A program made the translations under genes and the position numbers. A stretch of DNA of 59,658 nucleotides from Clostridiales bacterium (GTDB taxonomy: Bacteria; Bacillota; Clostridia; Tissierellales; GPF-1): contig JABXKS010000036.1 in NCBI GenBank assembly GCA_013619125.1, forward strand, positions 1 to 59,658. The letters are read 5' to 3'. Below, one piece after another: positions 41,966-50,295 of the stretch; the first letter of the stretch is position 1; each line of letters begins with the position of its first letter. A model generated the notes under the pieces. It searched no databases, was not told the origin of the DNA, and saw only the letters and a program-made list of their open reading frames with translations.

Positions 41966-42852
41966 CCACCCATTATTTTTTCAATGCTTTCTTTCGCTCG
42001 AAGGGATTTGATCCAATCCTTTGGAATTCCATCGATCCCATGATAAGCACCCAAAACCATGCCAACAAACATGCCCCGCGCCGCGGAGTCTCCTCCCGCC
42101 ATGGCATTTGCTTCAAGAGCTAAGGCATAACTCTCTTCGAAGCACTGAATCAAATAAATGCTGGAAGGCAGTGCATGGGCAATGTCACAGGTTTGTCCAA
42201 AATGCTTGATCACGTCATTGGCTTGTTGTGAACTAGCTTGCAACCCCTTGGTAATCAAGGGTGCAATGGTATTGTTTTTTGGAAGATCGGTCAAGGCCTT
42301 CTCAATCGCATCAACCGGCTGCACACCATCCACCACCATCATCACGACCCGGGCCAAAAACTGGGCTGCATCCACGATCTTTTGGCTGCGGTGTGTCATA
42401 GCCGTTTCCTCTTCCACATAGGTCAAACAATTCGGATCATTATAATAATAAAAGAGCAAAGGGGCAATTCGAACCGCTCCGCCCAACTCGGTACTCATAG
42501 ATCCAGCTGAAAATCCACCCGCCGTCATCATCGCATCATAGGTCTCATGGCTTGCATGATCATGATACCCCTCATATTTTCCCATCTTCACTTTCCATTC
42601 CAAGTAAAACCGATCCCGGTTCCATCCCTTGTTCTGATCCAGAGACTGAAGCAGCCACATGGTCTGATCCCCATAATGGGTGAAATCTCCTGCTACCTTT
42701 CCAGGATGATACTTGGTACCTGGCGGCAGCAATTCTTCAATCAATCCATACTCCTTGCGGATTCGTTCCTGATCATAAATCCAATGAACACCCAATGCAT
42801 GGGAATCAGCAACCAAGCTCCCCCATAGTAATCCTTGCAGTCGACGATACAT
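41944..42852 (-). CDS. ADP-ribosylglycohydrolase family protein
   Basis: About 302 residues of the DraG/ARH-like all-helical family. Metal-binding motifs: GSLVADSHALGVHW, FTHYGDQTMW, and the C-terminal MAGGDSAARGMFVGMVLGA. Members remove ADP-ribose from proteins or act on related ribosides. I used ATG 42852 (MYRRLQGLL) because AGGAGG lies six bases upstream; two earlier ATGs sit on or before that site. Cytoplasmic; no partner gene nearby. Confidence 0.82.
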   Translation of the reverse strand: MYRRLQGLLWGSLVADSHALGVHWIYDQERIRKEYGLIEELLPPGTKYHPGKVAGDFTHYGDQTMWLLQSLDQNKGWNRDRFYLEWKVKMGKYEGYHDHASHETYDAMMTAGGFSAGSMSTELGGAVRIAPLLFYYYNDPNCLTYVEEETAMTHRSQKIVDAAQFLARVVMMVVDGVQPVDAIEKALTDLPKNNTIAPLITKGLQASSQQANDVIKHFGQTCDIAHALPSSIYLIQCFEESYALALEANAMAGGDSAARGMFVGMVLGAYHGIDGIPKDWIKSLRAKESIEKIMGGKKITRA

Positions 42853-42884
42853 ACGCATCCTCCTCTCTATGCTATTCATACCCG

Positions 42885-42915
42885 AAAAAAAAATAAGAAA
42901 CGGCCAGTCAGGCCG
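42885..42915 (-). terminator. Terminator of the metallopeptidase lipoprotein gene
   Basis: CGGCC-N5-GGCCG hairpin spanning the stop codon, followed leftward by a T-rich run (42885-42893). Confidence 0.75.
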
Positions 42916-44149
42916 CTTCTTCTAATAAATAACATTCTTTTCGAATTTGGTTGCGCATTTTCGTCAATTCTGGAAATTGATAAAAGAAAATAAGTTTCTC
43001 TTCTACAACACTCGGCGTTGAAGTGGGTTGTTCCCGTAAAACAAATTGCGCAAAGGTTTCCGCGAAATCCTCCGTCGGACTGGTAGCCGCGTAATCGTTG
43101 AGAAATTCTGTTTCATGGGCGAGATAAAAATCGAATTGTTCTTCCGTCGTGAGCCCTTCACTACTTTTCGATTCAAGCTCTGGTTCATACTCTCGCCAAA
43201 ATCGCTGATAAAACCGATTCAAATAACTATCTAGCGTCAGCTTCCCCTCATCAAGTTCCAGCGTGTTTGTTGCCTCCGCATCCATTTGTGTTTCATTCAG
43301 AGAGAGAATATGCCCGAATTCATGCAAAAGCGTTTCGTCCGTCAAATCAAATGACAATTGCCCCTCCGCATCCAAAAAATCAAGATAATCAATGGTCAAT
43401 CGCCAGGCGCGCAGCTCCTCTACGGGATAAACATATGCCATGGTATTATCTTTTCCATCTGTAACGGCAGCAAACTCAACAACCCGCGACAAGAGCTCCT
43501 CTGGAATCAATGCATTCACCCTATCCCAAATTTGTAGCACAAGTTCCTCCTGACGACTGGATTTCGCCATTGGCAGCAACCATTGGGGGTCCTTTGCGAT
43601 CAGTTCATTGTTTTTCACCTGATAAATCCCCAATACCGCTTCACGATCATTCACCATGCTGATCAAATCTGCAAAATTCAATTCCAGCTTTTCAAGGATT
43701 TGATCCATTTCCAATTCAATCGCCAAATTGGCTTCATCCCCTTCTGAAATTTCATACCAATTTCCCAACAACTCCAATGCACGCTGGTACGATTCCTTAC
43801 CTAGCGTCTTCTTCTCAGTTTCCAGAAAGCTTTCCAAGTTCGCATATCCAATTGGGATTGAATCTGCTCTCAAGGTCTCCTCAAACTGAATCCATGTCGT
43901 CTGCACCACAGTATTCCACTCTTCCGCTTCCCACTTCGGCAGTGTAGAAAAATCCTTTGCTAATTCCTCACGCTTTTCCTCGTTGACGTCCCCTTTCATC
44001 CCTTGCAAATAACCATCGAAATTTTCCGTATCTCGTTGCCCATACTCATAGCTTTCTTCAAAAAAATCATCGGACGATATTTCGCACCCCGAAAAACCAA
44101 ATAAACTCACCATCAAAATCAAAATTCCAAACCATTTCTTCCCTTGCAT
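42908..44149 (-). CDS. Zinc-metallopeptidase-like lipoprotein
   Basis: About 413 residues. Lipoprotein signal MQGKKWFGILILMVSLFGF with lipobox FSGC. A zinc-peptidase pattern is present: HExxH in ETLLHEFGHILSLN and a downstream Glu in PTEDFAETFAQFVL, as in gluzincins. The rest is acidic and helical (ELAKDFSTLPKWEAEEWN). I do not recognise a named family. It faces away from the two-component system, and both start regions flank the same set of direct repeats, so co-regulation is likely. Confidence 0.72.
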   Translation of the reverse strand: MQGKKWFGILILMVSLFGFSGCEISSDDFFEESYEYGQRDTENFDGYLQGMKGDVNEEKREELAKDFSTLPKWEAEEWNTVVQTTWIQFEETLRADSIPIGYANLESFLETEKKTLGKESYQRALELLGNWYEISEGDEANLAIELEMDQILEKLELNFADLISMVNDREAVLGIYQVKNNELIAKDPQWLLPMAKSSRQEELVLQIWDRVNALIPEELLSRVVEFAAVTDGKDNTMAYVYPVEELRAWRLTIDYLDFLDAEGQLSFDLTDETLLHEFGHILSLNETQMDAEATNTLELDEGKLTLDSYLNRFYQRFWREYEPELESKSSEGLTTEEQFDFYLAHETEFLNDYAATSPTEDFAETFAQFVLREQPTSTPSVVEEKLIFFYQFPELTKMRNQIRKECYLLEEAA

Positions 44150-44192
44150 CTCAATCCCCTTTCCACTCACTGCCCTTAATCATACCTGATAC

Positions 44193-44286
44193 TTCTTAAA
44201 AATCTGCCTGCAGTTTCTTAGGTTCTTCTTAAATTTTCCTAAAAAATTTCCAGAAATTTTCTTTCCTCTTTTGAAATCTGTATAAT
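44193..44286. promoter_or_regulatory. Direct repeats and -10 box upstream of the two-component system
   Basis: TTCTTAAA-like repeats start at 44193, 44215, 44226 and 44236 (spacing 22, 11 and 10 bases), the phasing expected for an OmpR/PhoB-type dimer array. A consensus TATAAT (44281-44286) follows 38 bases later, with no clear -35. This fits autoactivation of the response regulator gene and perhaps control of the divergent lipoprotein gene. Confidence 0.6.
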
Positions 44287-44308
44287 AGGAGTATTGGGAG
44301 GGATTCAA

Positions 44309-45010
44309 ATGGAAACGAAAATTCTAATCGTGGAAGATGATCGAGAGATTCGCGAACTCGTGCGCATGCATTTGGAAACCGACGGCTACACCGTCGTAGA
44401 AGCAGAAAATGGGCAAGTCGCCATCGATCTTTTTCATCCAAACAACTTTCAACTGGTCTTACTTGACCTAATGATGCCGATAAAGGGCGGGTTCGAAACT
44501 CTGCAAGAAATTCGTAGCCGTAGTGATGTACCCATCATTCTTTTGACTGCAAAGGGGAAAGACGAAGACAAGGTACTTGGGTTCGGAATGGGTGCCGATG
44601 ATTACCTGGTCAAGCCCTTCAGCATGGTCGAACTGCTTTCGCGCGTCAAAGCGCAATTGCGCCGCTATACCAAATATACGTCTCAACCTCATAAACAATC
44701 CGTCCTCCTAGAAAACGGAAGCCTCGCTTTGGATCAAAAGCGATTTGAATGCAAAAAAAATGATGAATTTATTAAACTCAATCCCATGGAAATGAAACTG
44801 CTTACCTTTTTTATGGAGAACATCGGCATTACTTTTACCAAGAAGCAATTGTTTGAAAACGTATGGGGAGAACCCTTTTTCGGAGATAACAATACGGTGA
44901 TGGTCCATATCAATTTTCTGAGAAACAAGATCGAGGATGACACAAAAAAACCAACCTTTATCCGCACCATCCATGGAATCGGATATCGAATGGAATCCCA
45001 TCGTGATTAA
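44309..45010 (+). CDS. OmpR-family response regulator
   Basis: 233 residues. Receiver domain (about 1-115): acidic pair in LIVEDDREI, phosphorylated Asp in LVLLDLMMP, Thr/Lys in LLTAKGKDED. C-terminal winged-helix domain: LNPMEMKLLTFFMEN, VWGEPFFGDNNTVMVHINFL, IRTIHGIGYRME. Start METKIL at 44309, after GGGAGG. It overlaps the kinase gene. The stimulus is unknown. Confidence 0.92.
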   Translation: METKILIVEDDREIRELVRMHLETDGYTVVEAENGQVAIDLFHPNNFQLVLLDLMMPIKGGFETLQEIRSRSDVPIILLTAKGKDEDKVLGFGMGADDYLVKPFSMVELLSRVKAQLRRYTKYTSQPHKQSVLLENGSLALDQKRFECKKNDEFIKLNPMEMKLLTFFMENIGITFTKKQLFENVWGEPFFGDNNTVMVHINFLRNKIEDDTKKPTFIRTIHGIGYRMESHRD

Positions 45011-46403
45011 AAATTTGCAGCGCCAACTCAAATGGGAATTCCTGATTTTCATGGTGCTTTTAATGGTCGAGATCGTTCTAACCATCCTTTTCAGCATCAC
45101 TTATACCGCAATCTTTCATGAGGAAGAACTGCTGGATTTTAATGAAATCTATCAGGATGTGACGGAACTCGGTCCAGAAGAGGCGTTTCGTATCAACGAA
45201 CTGCCTGAGGGCGTTGGCATCGAGACCATCAACGACAACAATCAAATTATTGATCGCTACAACAGCCCGCGGCTTCCCGGGTATCAGTACACACAAAAGG
45301 AAATCAACATCTTCCTCAACGATCTTTATATTGATGTGTATGCCTACTACCCAGAGGATGAAAGTCAGGATTTTGTTCTGTTTTTTGTTCCTAGTGCGGA
45401 CGGCGCCATTCCTTACGATGTGATATTGGCGAGCGTTCTTTTTTTCTTACTTCTGGTTTATTTGACAATCCATGTCATCTCAAAACGGTTGGGATTCAAA
45501 TTCCTTGATCCGCTCAATGCATTAATGCGCGGGATCAAAACCCTTCAAAAGGGCGACTATGCCACAAAAATTGTTTTTGTCAGCAACTCCGAGTTCGATC
45601 AAGTGCGCGATGCGATCAACGTCCTGTCCCACGATCTTGATTGTGAAATCAAAAAGAGACAAAAACTTGAGGCCTCGCGCAATCAATTGATTGTCGATGT
45701 TTCCCACGATCTGAAGACGCCGCTTACCAATGTGATCGGCTATAGCGAGGTACTCTTGCGAAATCTGGACCATATTCCCCATCAAAACGAACAACATGTG
45801 GAAATGAAGCGGTATCTCGAAATCATCACAAAAAACGGCAAGCAAGCCAACTACCTTTTGCGTGATCTGTCTGAATTGAGCCAGTTGCAGACACCCGATC
45901 TCCGCGTCAATTGTACCGCGATTGATATGCCGGAATTCTTGCGGGAATTTGCCATCGGCTGCATCCCTGAACTGGAAGAAGCGGGGTTCTCCTATCATTT
46001 CGAAATTCCAGAAAAAGAGATTCTCTGTGAATTTGATGATCAAAAAATACATCGTGCGTTTCAAAACCTGGTCGACAATGCTATTAAATACAATCCAAAA
46101 GGGACCGAATTGAAAATTCAACTCATTGAAGAAGATCAAAAAGTGCTTCTTGTTTTTACTGACAATGGCGTTGGAATTCCTGACGACTGTCAAGCGGATA
46201 TCTTTGAACCCTTTGTCAGAGCTGATCCTGATCGAAATCGAATAACAGGCGGCAGCGGTCTAGGACTGGCCATCACCAAAAAAATCATCGAAAAACATGG
46301 CGGAAGTATTACTATGGAATCGAATACCTCCGGTACAACCTTTCAACTCTTGCTTTATAAGACTTGTCAATGCCATGAAATGAATTTAGAACTTGAACGA
46401 TAA
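45003..46403 (+). CDS. Sensor histidine kinase
   Basis: About 466 residues from GTG 45003, which overlaps the response regulator by eight bases; ATG 44973 in the same frame is an alternative, but neither has a strong ribosome binding site. Two membrane segments (LIFMVLLMVEIVLTILFSI and VILASVLFFLLLVYLTIHV) enclose a ~110-residue acidic extracellular domain. HAMP follows (LDPLNALMRGIKTLQKGDY). The phospho-His is in VDVSHDLKTPLTNVIGY, with N, G1 and G2 boxes (NLVDNAIKYN, DNGVGIP, GGSGLGLAI). Ligand unknown. Confidence 0.9.
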   Translation: MIKNLQRQLKWEFLIFMVLLMVEIVLTILFSITYTAIFHEEELLDFNEIYQDVTELGPEEAFRINELPEGVGIETINDNNQIIDRYNSPRLPGYQYTQKEINIFLNDLYIDVYAYYPEDESQDFVLFFVPSADGAIPYDVILASVLFFLLLVYLTIHVISKRLGFKFLDPLNALMRGIKTLQKGDYATKIVFVSNSEFDQVRDAINVLSHDLDCEIKKRQKLEASRNQLIVDVSHDLKTPLTNVIGYSEVLLRNLDHIPHQNEQHVEMKRYLEIITKNGKQANYLLRDLSELSQLQTPDLRVNCTAIDMPEFLREFAIGCIPELEEAGFSYHFEIPEKEILCEFDDQKIHRAFQNLVDNAIKYNPKGTELKIQLIEEDQKVLLVFTDNGVGIPDDCQADIFEPFVRADPDRNRITGGSGLGLAITKKIIEKHGGSITMESNTSGTTFQLLLYKTCQCHEMNLELER

Positions 46404-46432
46404 AAGCTCTCGCTGTCTGCGAGAGCTTTTTT
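46403..46432. terminator. Bidirectional terminator, histidine kinase / recD2
   Basis: AAAGCTCTCGC-TGTCT-GCGAGAGCTTT stem with T runs on both strands, between two convergent genes. Confidence 0.9.
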
Positions 46433-48653
46433 ATTCCATCAGATATTCGGCTGCCTTTTGCAGTTTATGCTTTAATCCCGAGTATCTCTTTTCTGTTTGA
46501 TTGTTTTGAATCATACGATACAACACCTGAGCCTGCCCGACCAACACTACCAATTGCTTGGCGCGAGTAATAGCCGTGTAGATCAGATTCCTTGTTTCCA
46601 GCATCGGGGGCAGACTCGACAAGGGAATCACCACCACAGGGAACTCGCTTCCCTGGCTCTTGTGGATCGTAATCGCGTAAGAGAGCGTAATCTCCTCCAA
46701 CTGACTGAACTCGTAGAGTACTTCCTTCTCTTCGTCAAAGAGCACTGTCACCTGCTTTTCCTTCTCATTGATCCCGGTAATCCGGCCGAAGTCGCCATTG
46801 AAGACCCCCTCGCCCTGCCCGGAATATACACCATCCACCTTGCGCTTCCACTCGACTTGGTAATTGTTTCTCGTCTGCATCACGCGATCCCCAGCCCGAA
46901 AGGTAATGGTGCCCAGCTCAATCTCCGCCTTATTGGCAGCTGGTGGATTCATGGCTTTTTGCAGTGCCTCGTTCAAGGGCAATACCCCCACACCCCGTTG
47001 CCGGGTTGCCGTCAGCACCTGAATGTCCCGATAGGGATCAAATCCCTTCCATTTCGGCAATCGTTCAGCAACCAAATTCACAACCGTTTCCAATACCTGA
47101 TCATGGTTTTCACGAATAAAGAAGAAATCCTTCTCCTTTTGATTCATTTCCGGTTCCAATCCCTGATTGATTTTATGGGCGTTGACGACAATCATACTCT
47201 CCTGTGCCTGGCGAAATACTTCGGTCAAACGTACCACGGGGACAACACCACTCTCAATGACATCCCGAAGCACATTCCCAGCACCCACAGAGGGCAACTG
47301 ATCCACATCTCCAACCAGAATCACCTGGGCTTCCGGCGGCACTGCACGTAGAAGATAATAAAACAAGAGAATATCAATCATGCTAGCCTCATCGATGATG
47401 ATCAAATCCACTTCCAAGGGATTCTCTTCATCACGACCAAAACTCAACCCCTCGCCGCCTTCTGATCGTCCGTATTCCAGCAAGCGATGAATTGTTTTCG
47501 CTTCCCGCCCCGTCGCTTCCGCCATCCGCTTAGCCGCTCGCCCCGTTGGGGCCGCTAATAAAATATCCAAATCCCGATCCTCCGCCAGATCCAAAAGGGT
47601 GTTGATGGTGGTGGTTTTTCCTGTTCCCGGTCCCCCAGTAATCACCGTTACCGCAGACGTTAACGCGGTGTGAATCGCCTCCTGCTGCGACAGTGCAAGA
47701 TCCAGCTTTTTCTGATCTTGAACGGATTGAATGCGCGCAGTTAGAGCCTCCACGTCGACTTCAATGTTTTTCGTGGCCAGACTGATCAAGGTCTGCGCGC
47801 TAAATGCTTCCGCCGCAAAATAGGCGGGAAGATACACCTGATCCTCCTCACCCCCTGCAACAACTTTCAATTCGCGATTGGCAGCCATCTCCAAAATCAT
47901 GTTTTCAATGGGTAGAATTTCAGCCCCCAAGAGTCGCCTGGCTTGACGCACCAGCATGCTCTTCGGTGCAAATGTATGTCCCTGATTGGTCGTTTGGCCA
48001 AGGGAATAAAGAATTCCGGCATGAATGCGGAAGGATGAGTTTTTATCAATACCCAGACTTGTTGCAATCTTATCTGCCTTCATAAATCCAATCCCCTGAA
48101 TATCCTTCGCCAGCATATAGGGATTGGTCTTGACCTTCTTAACGGCATCATTCCCATAGGCTTTGTAGATCTTCAGACAATTGGTGATGCCAATTCCATA
48201 GTTTTGCAAGAACAGCATAATTTCTCGGATTCCCCGCTGTTCCTGAAAGGAGGTTGCAATGGTCTCCGCTTTTTTGTCTCCAATCCCCTCCACCGATTTC
48301 AATCGTTCCGGATTGTACTGCAGGATGTCCAGAGTTTCCTCGCCAAAGGCGTCCACGATCCTCTTTGCCGTCTTGGTTCCGATACCAGGGATCAAACCCG
48401 AACCCAGATAGCGTAAAATCCCCTCGACATCTGTGGGAGGAACTTCCTCATAATGATCAACCCGTAACTGTTCACCAAACTTGGGATGCTTGATCATGTC
48501 GCCCGATACACGAATCGGCATTTCTTCTTTTAAAAAGGGAAAGGTGCCCACAATGGTAAAGTAGGTGTTTTCAGTCTCAAAAACGGCAACCGTATATCCC
48601 GTGTCTTCATTTCGATAAATGATTTCTATGATTTCTCCTGTCCGTTCGATCAT
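46431..48653 (-). CDS. recD2: ATP-dependent DNA helicase RecD2
   Basis: 740 residues. An N-terminal OB/HhH region with tandem helix-hairpin-helix motifs (RYLGSGLIPGIGTKTAKRI, LKSVEGIGDKKAETI, MLAKDIQGIGFMKADKI) precedes the superfamily 1B helicase core: Walker A TGGPGTGKTTT, AAPTGRAAKRM, Walker B IIDEASM, VGDVDQLPSVG, and the C-terminal SYAITIHKSQGSEFP. RecD2 works without RecBC in Bacillota, in repair and replication-fork maintenance. Single gene, ribosome binding site AAGGGAG. Confidence 0.93.
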   Translation of the reverse strand: MIERTGEIIEIIYRNEDTGYTVAVFETENTYFTIVGTFPFLKEEMPIRVSGDMIKHPKFGEQLRVDHYEEVPPTDVEGILRYLGSGLIPGIGTKTAKRIVDAFGEETLDILQYNPERLKSVEGIGDKKAETIATSFQEQRGIREIMLFLQNYGIGITNCLKIYKAYGNDAVKKVKTNPYMLAKDIQGIGFMKADKIATSLGIDKNSSFRIHAGILYSLGQTTNQGHTFAPKSMLVRQARRLLGAEILPIENMILEMAANRELKVVAGGEEDQVYLPAYFAAEAFSAQTLISLATKNIEVDVEALTARIQSVQDQKKLDLALSQQEAIHTALTSAVTVITGGPGTGKTTTINTLLDLAEDRDLDILLAAPTGRAAKRMAEATGREAKTIHRLLEYGRSEGGEGLSFGRDEENPLEVDLIIIDEASMIDILLFYYLLRAVPPEAQVILVGDVDQLPSVGAGNVLRDVIESGVVPVVRLTEVFRQAQESMIVVNAHKINQGLEPEMNQKEKDFFFIRENHDQVLETVVNLVAERLPKWKGFDPYRDIQVLTATRQRGVGVLPLNEALQKAMNPPAANKAEIELGTITFRAGDRVMQTRNNYQVEWKRKVDGVYSGQGEGVFNGDFGRITGINEKEKQVTVLFDEEKEVLYEFSQLEEITLSYAITIHKSQGSEFPVVVIPLSSLPPMLETRNLIYTAITRAKQLVVLVGQAQVLYRMIQNNQTEKRYSGLKHKLQKAAEYLME

Positions 48654-48700
48654 CTAGCCGTCTCCCTTCATCTTTCTCTATTATACCAAAGGGATGGACA

Positions 48701-48725
48701 AAAAAAAGAGTGGTTTCCCACTCTT
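48701..48725 (-). terminator. Terminator of the zinc-ribbon protein gene
   Basis: AAGAGTGG / CCACTCTT-type hairpin overlapping the stop codon, followed leftward by seven or eight T. Confidence 0.85.
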
Positions 48726-49218
48726 ATTCATCCTTCTGATCTACCTTCCCAAGATTTACATAGGTCGGTTCATCCTCTTTCGGTTTTTCCTCTTTCGTAA
48801 AGGTCTGCGAATACGTCTGTCGAACGATCTCCAACTTTGCCCCGCAATTCTGGCAAAACTTCGCATCCTCCGGATTTCGAGACCCGCAAGCGAAGCAATA
48901 TCCTTCTCCCTCGACCTCTTCTTCACCCAAAGAAGCCTTCAGACCTAGAATATCATCATATAGCTTATCGATTTGTCTGAGCTCCGCTTCAAAAGCAACC
49001 AGCTCAATATTCTCTTTCTTGGCTTGCTGATAAAATCTCTTGCCAATATCCCGTTCCACCCGTCGAATTTCTGCTTCCAACTGCCGAATCTGATATTTCA
49101 CTCGCGAATCACTCAGTTTTTCCTCAGCAACACGGCCGACATCACCCAGCGCGTCTCCCGCCGTATCCACGATTTCTTTAATGTTTTGACCCAATCGGTC
49201 GAAAAATTGTCGTGCCAT
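48724..49218 (-). CDS. Coiled-coil protein with a zinc ribbon
   Basis: 164 residues. The N-terminal 95 residues are a charged coiled coil (IRQLEAEIRRVERDIGKRF, FEAELRQIDKLYDDI) followed by a zinc ribbon with two CxxC pairs (YCFACGSRNPEDAKFCQNCG). The tail is acidic and Lys-rich. Similar small zinc-ribbon proteins are common in Bacillota and mostly uncharacterised. Ribosome binding site GGAGGGG. No operon partner. Confidence 0.75.
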   Translation of the reverse strand: MARQFFDRLGQNIKEIVDTAGDALGDVGRVAEEKLSDSRVKYQIRQLEAEIRRVERDIGKRFYQQAKKENIELVAFEAELRQIDKLYDDILGLKASLGEEEVEGEGYCFACGSRNPEDAKFCQNCGAKLEIVRQTYSQTFTKEEKPKEDEPTYVNLGKVDQKDE

Positions 49219-49279
49219 AGTATCCCCTCCGAATTTCCAACTTCACCATTATTATACCACAAAATTTCAGAATCAAATC

Positions 49280-50206
49280 TTATCGCAACAACAACACAAG
49301 CAAAGGAATGCTTGCCACCGAAAACAGGGTCGTTAAAAATACCGTCTGACTCGATAATTGATAGTCCGCATCATAGATCTGAGCAAAGATCGCGCCATTG
49401 GCCGCTGCTGGCATTCCCGCCATCACAACCGGGATCCCCAATGCCAACCCTTCAATCCCAAATCGTTTCAACACGAAATAGGTCAGAAGCGGCATCCAAA
49501 CCATGCGCAAAAAGCTCGTCAGCCACAGCGTGCGATTCTTAACCATTTCACGAACCGAAGAACCATGAAGCATGGCGCCCACCGTCAGCATCGCAAGAGG
49601 TGTTGTCAATCCACCAATCTGATCAAACACTAGATCGATGGGTTCCGGCTTGTCGATGGAAAACAAAAAGCAAATTAAACCGATCGTCAACGCGATCAGA
49701 TTCGGATTGGCGATTAAGCTCTTCCATTGAAAATGATTCCCTTCTTTTTGATGCTTGCTCAACAAGAGAATCCCAACGGTATACAAGAACAAATTAAACC
49801 AGATGTTATAAACCGCCGCGTAAAACAAACCCTCCGTGCCGTAAATCGCTTGGATAACCGGATACCCCATAAATCCCACATTGGCAAAGATCAACGAGAA
49901 GCCATGGACCCCTTCCTGACGAGGTTGTACTTGAATCAACTTCATATAAGCTGAGGCCATCACAATGGCCGCCACATAATATCCAAATCCAATCACTAGA
50001 ATCATGGTTGCATTCTTCATCATGACCGGATCATAAGCGAAATTCATCGCGCTGATAATTAAAGCTGGCAAAGTAACCGTTCCAATAAACGTCGATAACC
50101 GCTTAACCATACCCTTATCAAAAATTCGAATCTGTACAAGGAAGAATCCCACAATTATCTCTAAAAACAATACGATTACCTGATGAAACACATTTGTTAG
50201 TGCCAT
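49280..50206 (-). CDS. AEC-family transporter
   Basis: 308 residues with about ten membrane segments in two five-helix bundles. Auxin-efflux-carrier family landmarks: TLPALIISAMNFAYDP, IFANVGFMGYPVIQAIYG, VMAGMPAAANGAIFAQIYD. Relatives export or exchange small carboxylates such as malate or malonate. The substrate is not fixed here. It is upstream of no partner; the FAD reductase terminator lies on its far side. Confidence 0.85.
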   Translation of the reverse strand: MALTNVFHQVIVLFLEIIVGFFLVQIRIFDKGMVKRLSTFIGTVTLPALIISAMNFAYDPVMMKNATMILVIGFGYYVAAIVMASAYMKLIQVQPRQEGVHGFSLIFANVGFMGYPVIQAIYGTEGLFYAAVYNIWFNLFLYTVGILLLSKHQKEGNHFQWKSLIANPNLIALTIGLICFLFSIDKPEPIDLVFDQIGGLTTPLAMLTVGAMLHGSSVREMVKNRTLWLTSFLRMVWMPLLTYFVLKRFGIEGLALGIPVVMAGMPAAANGAIFAQIYDADYQLSSQTVFLTTLFSVASIPLLVLLLR

Positions 50207-50263
50207 GAATCCTCCCCAAAAATCTGATACCCCACTTTACCAAGGAAAAGTCACAGTGTCAAT

Positions 50264-50293
50264 TAAAAAAAAGACCCGATTTCTCGGGTCTTT
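50264..50293 (-). terminator. Terminator of the FAD-dependent lipoprotein gene
   Basis: AAAGACCCGA / TCGGGTCTTT stem (50270-50293) followed leftward by a run of eight T-rich bases, three bases after the stop codon. Confidence 0.88.
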
Positions 50294-50295
50294 CC

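Noticed and set aside
46497-47351. 284-codon rightward reading frame opposite recD2
   Set aside because: Composition is typical of an antisense shadow (rich in His, Gln, Leu, Arg), with no ribosome binding site; recD2 motifs on the other strand are unambiguous.
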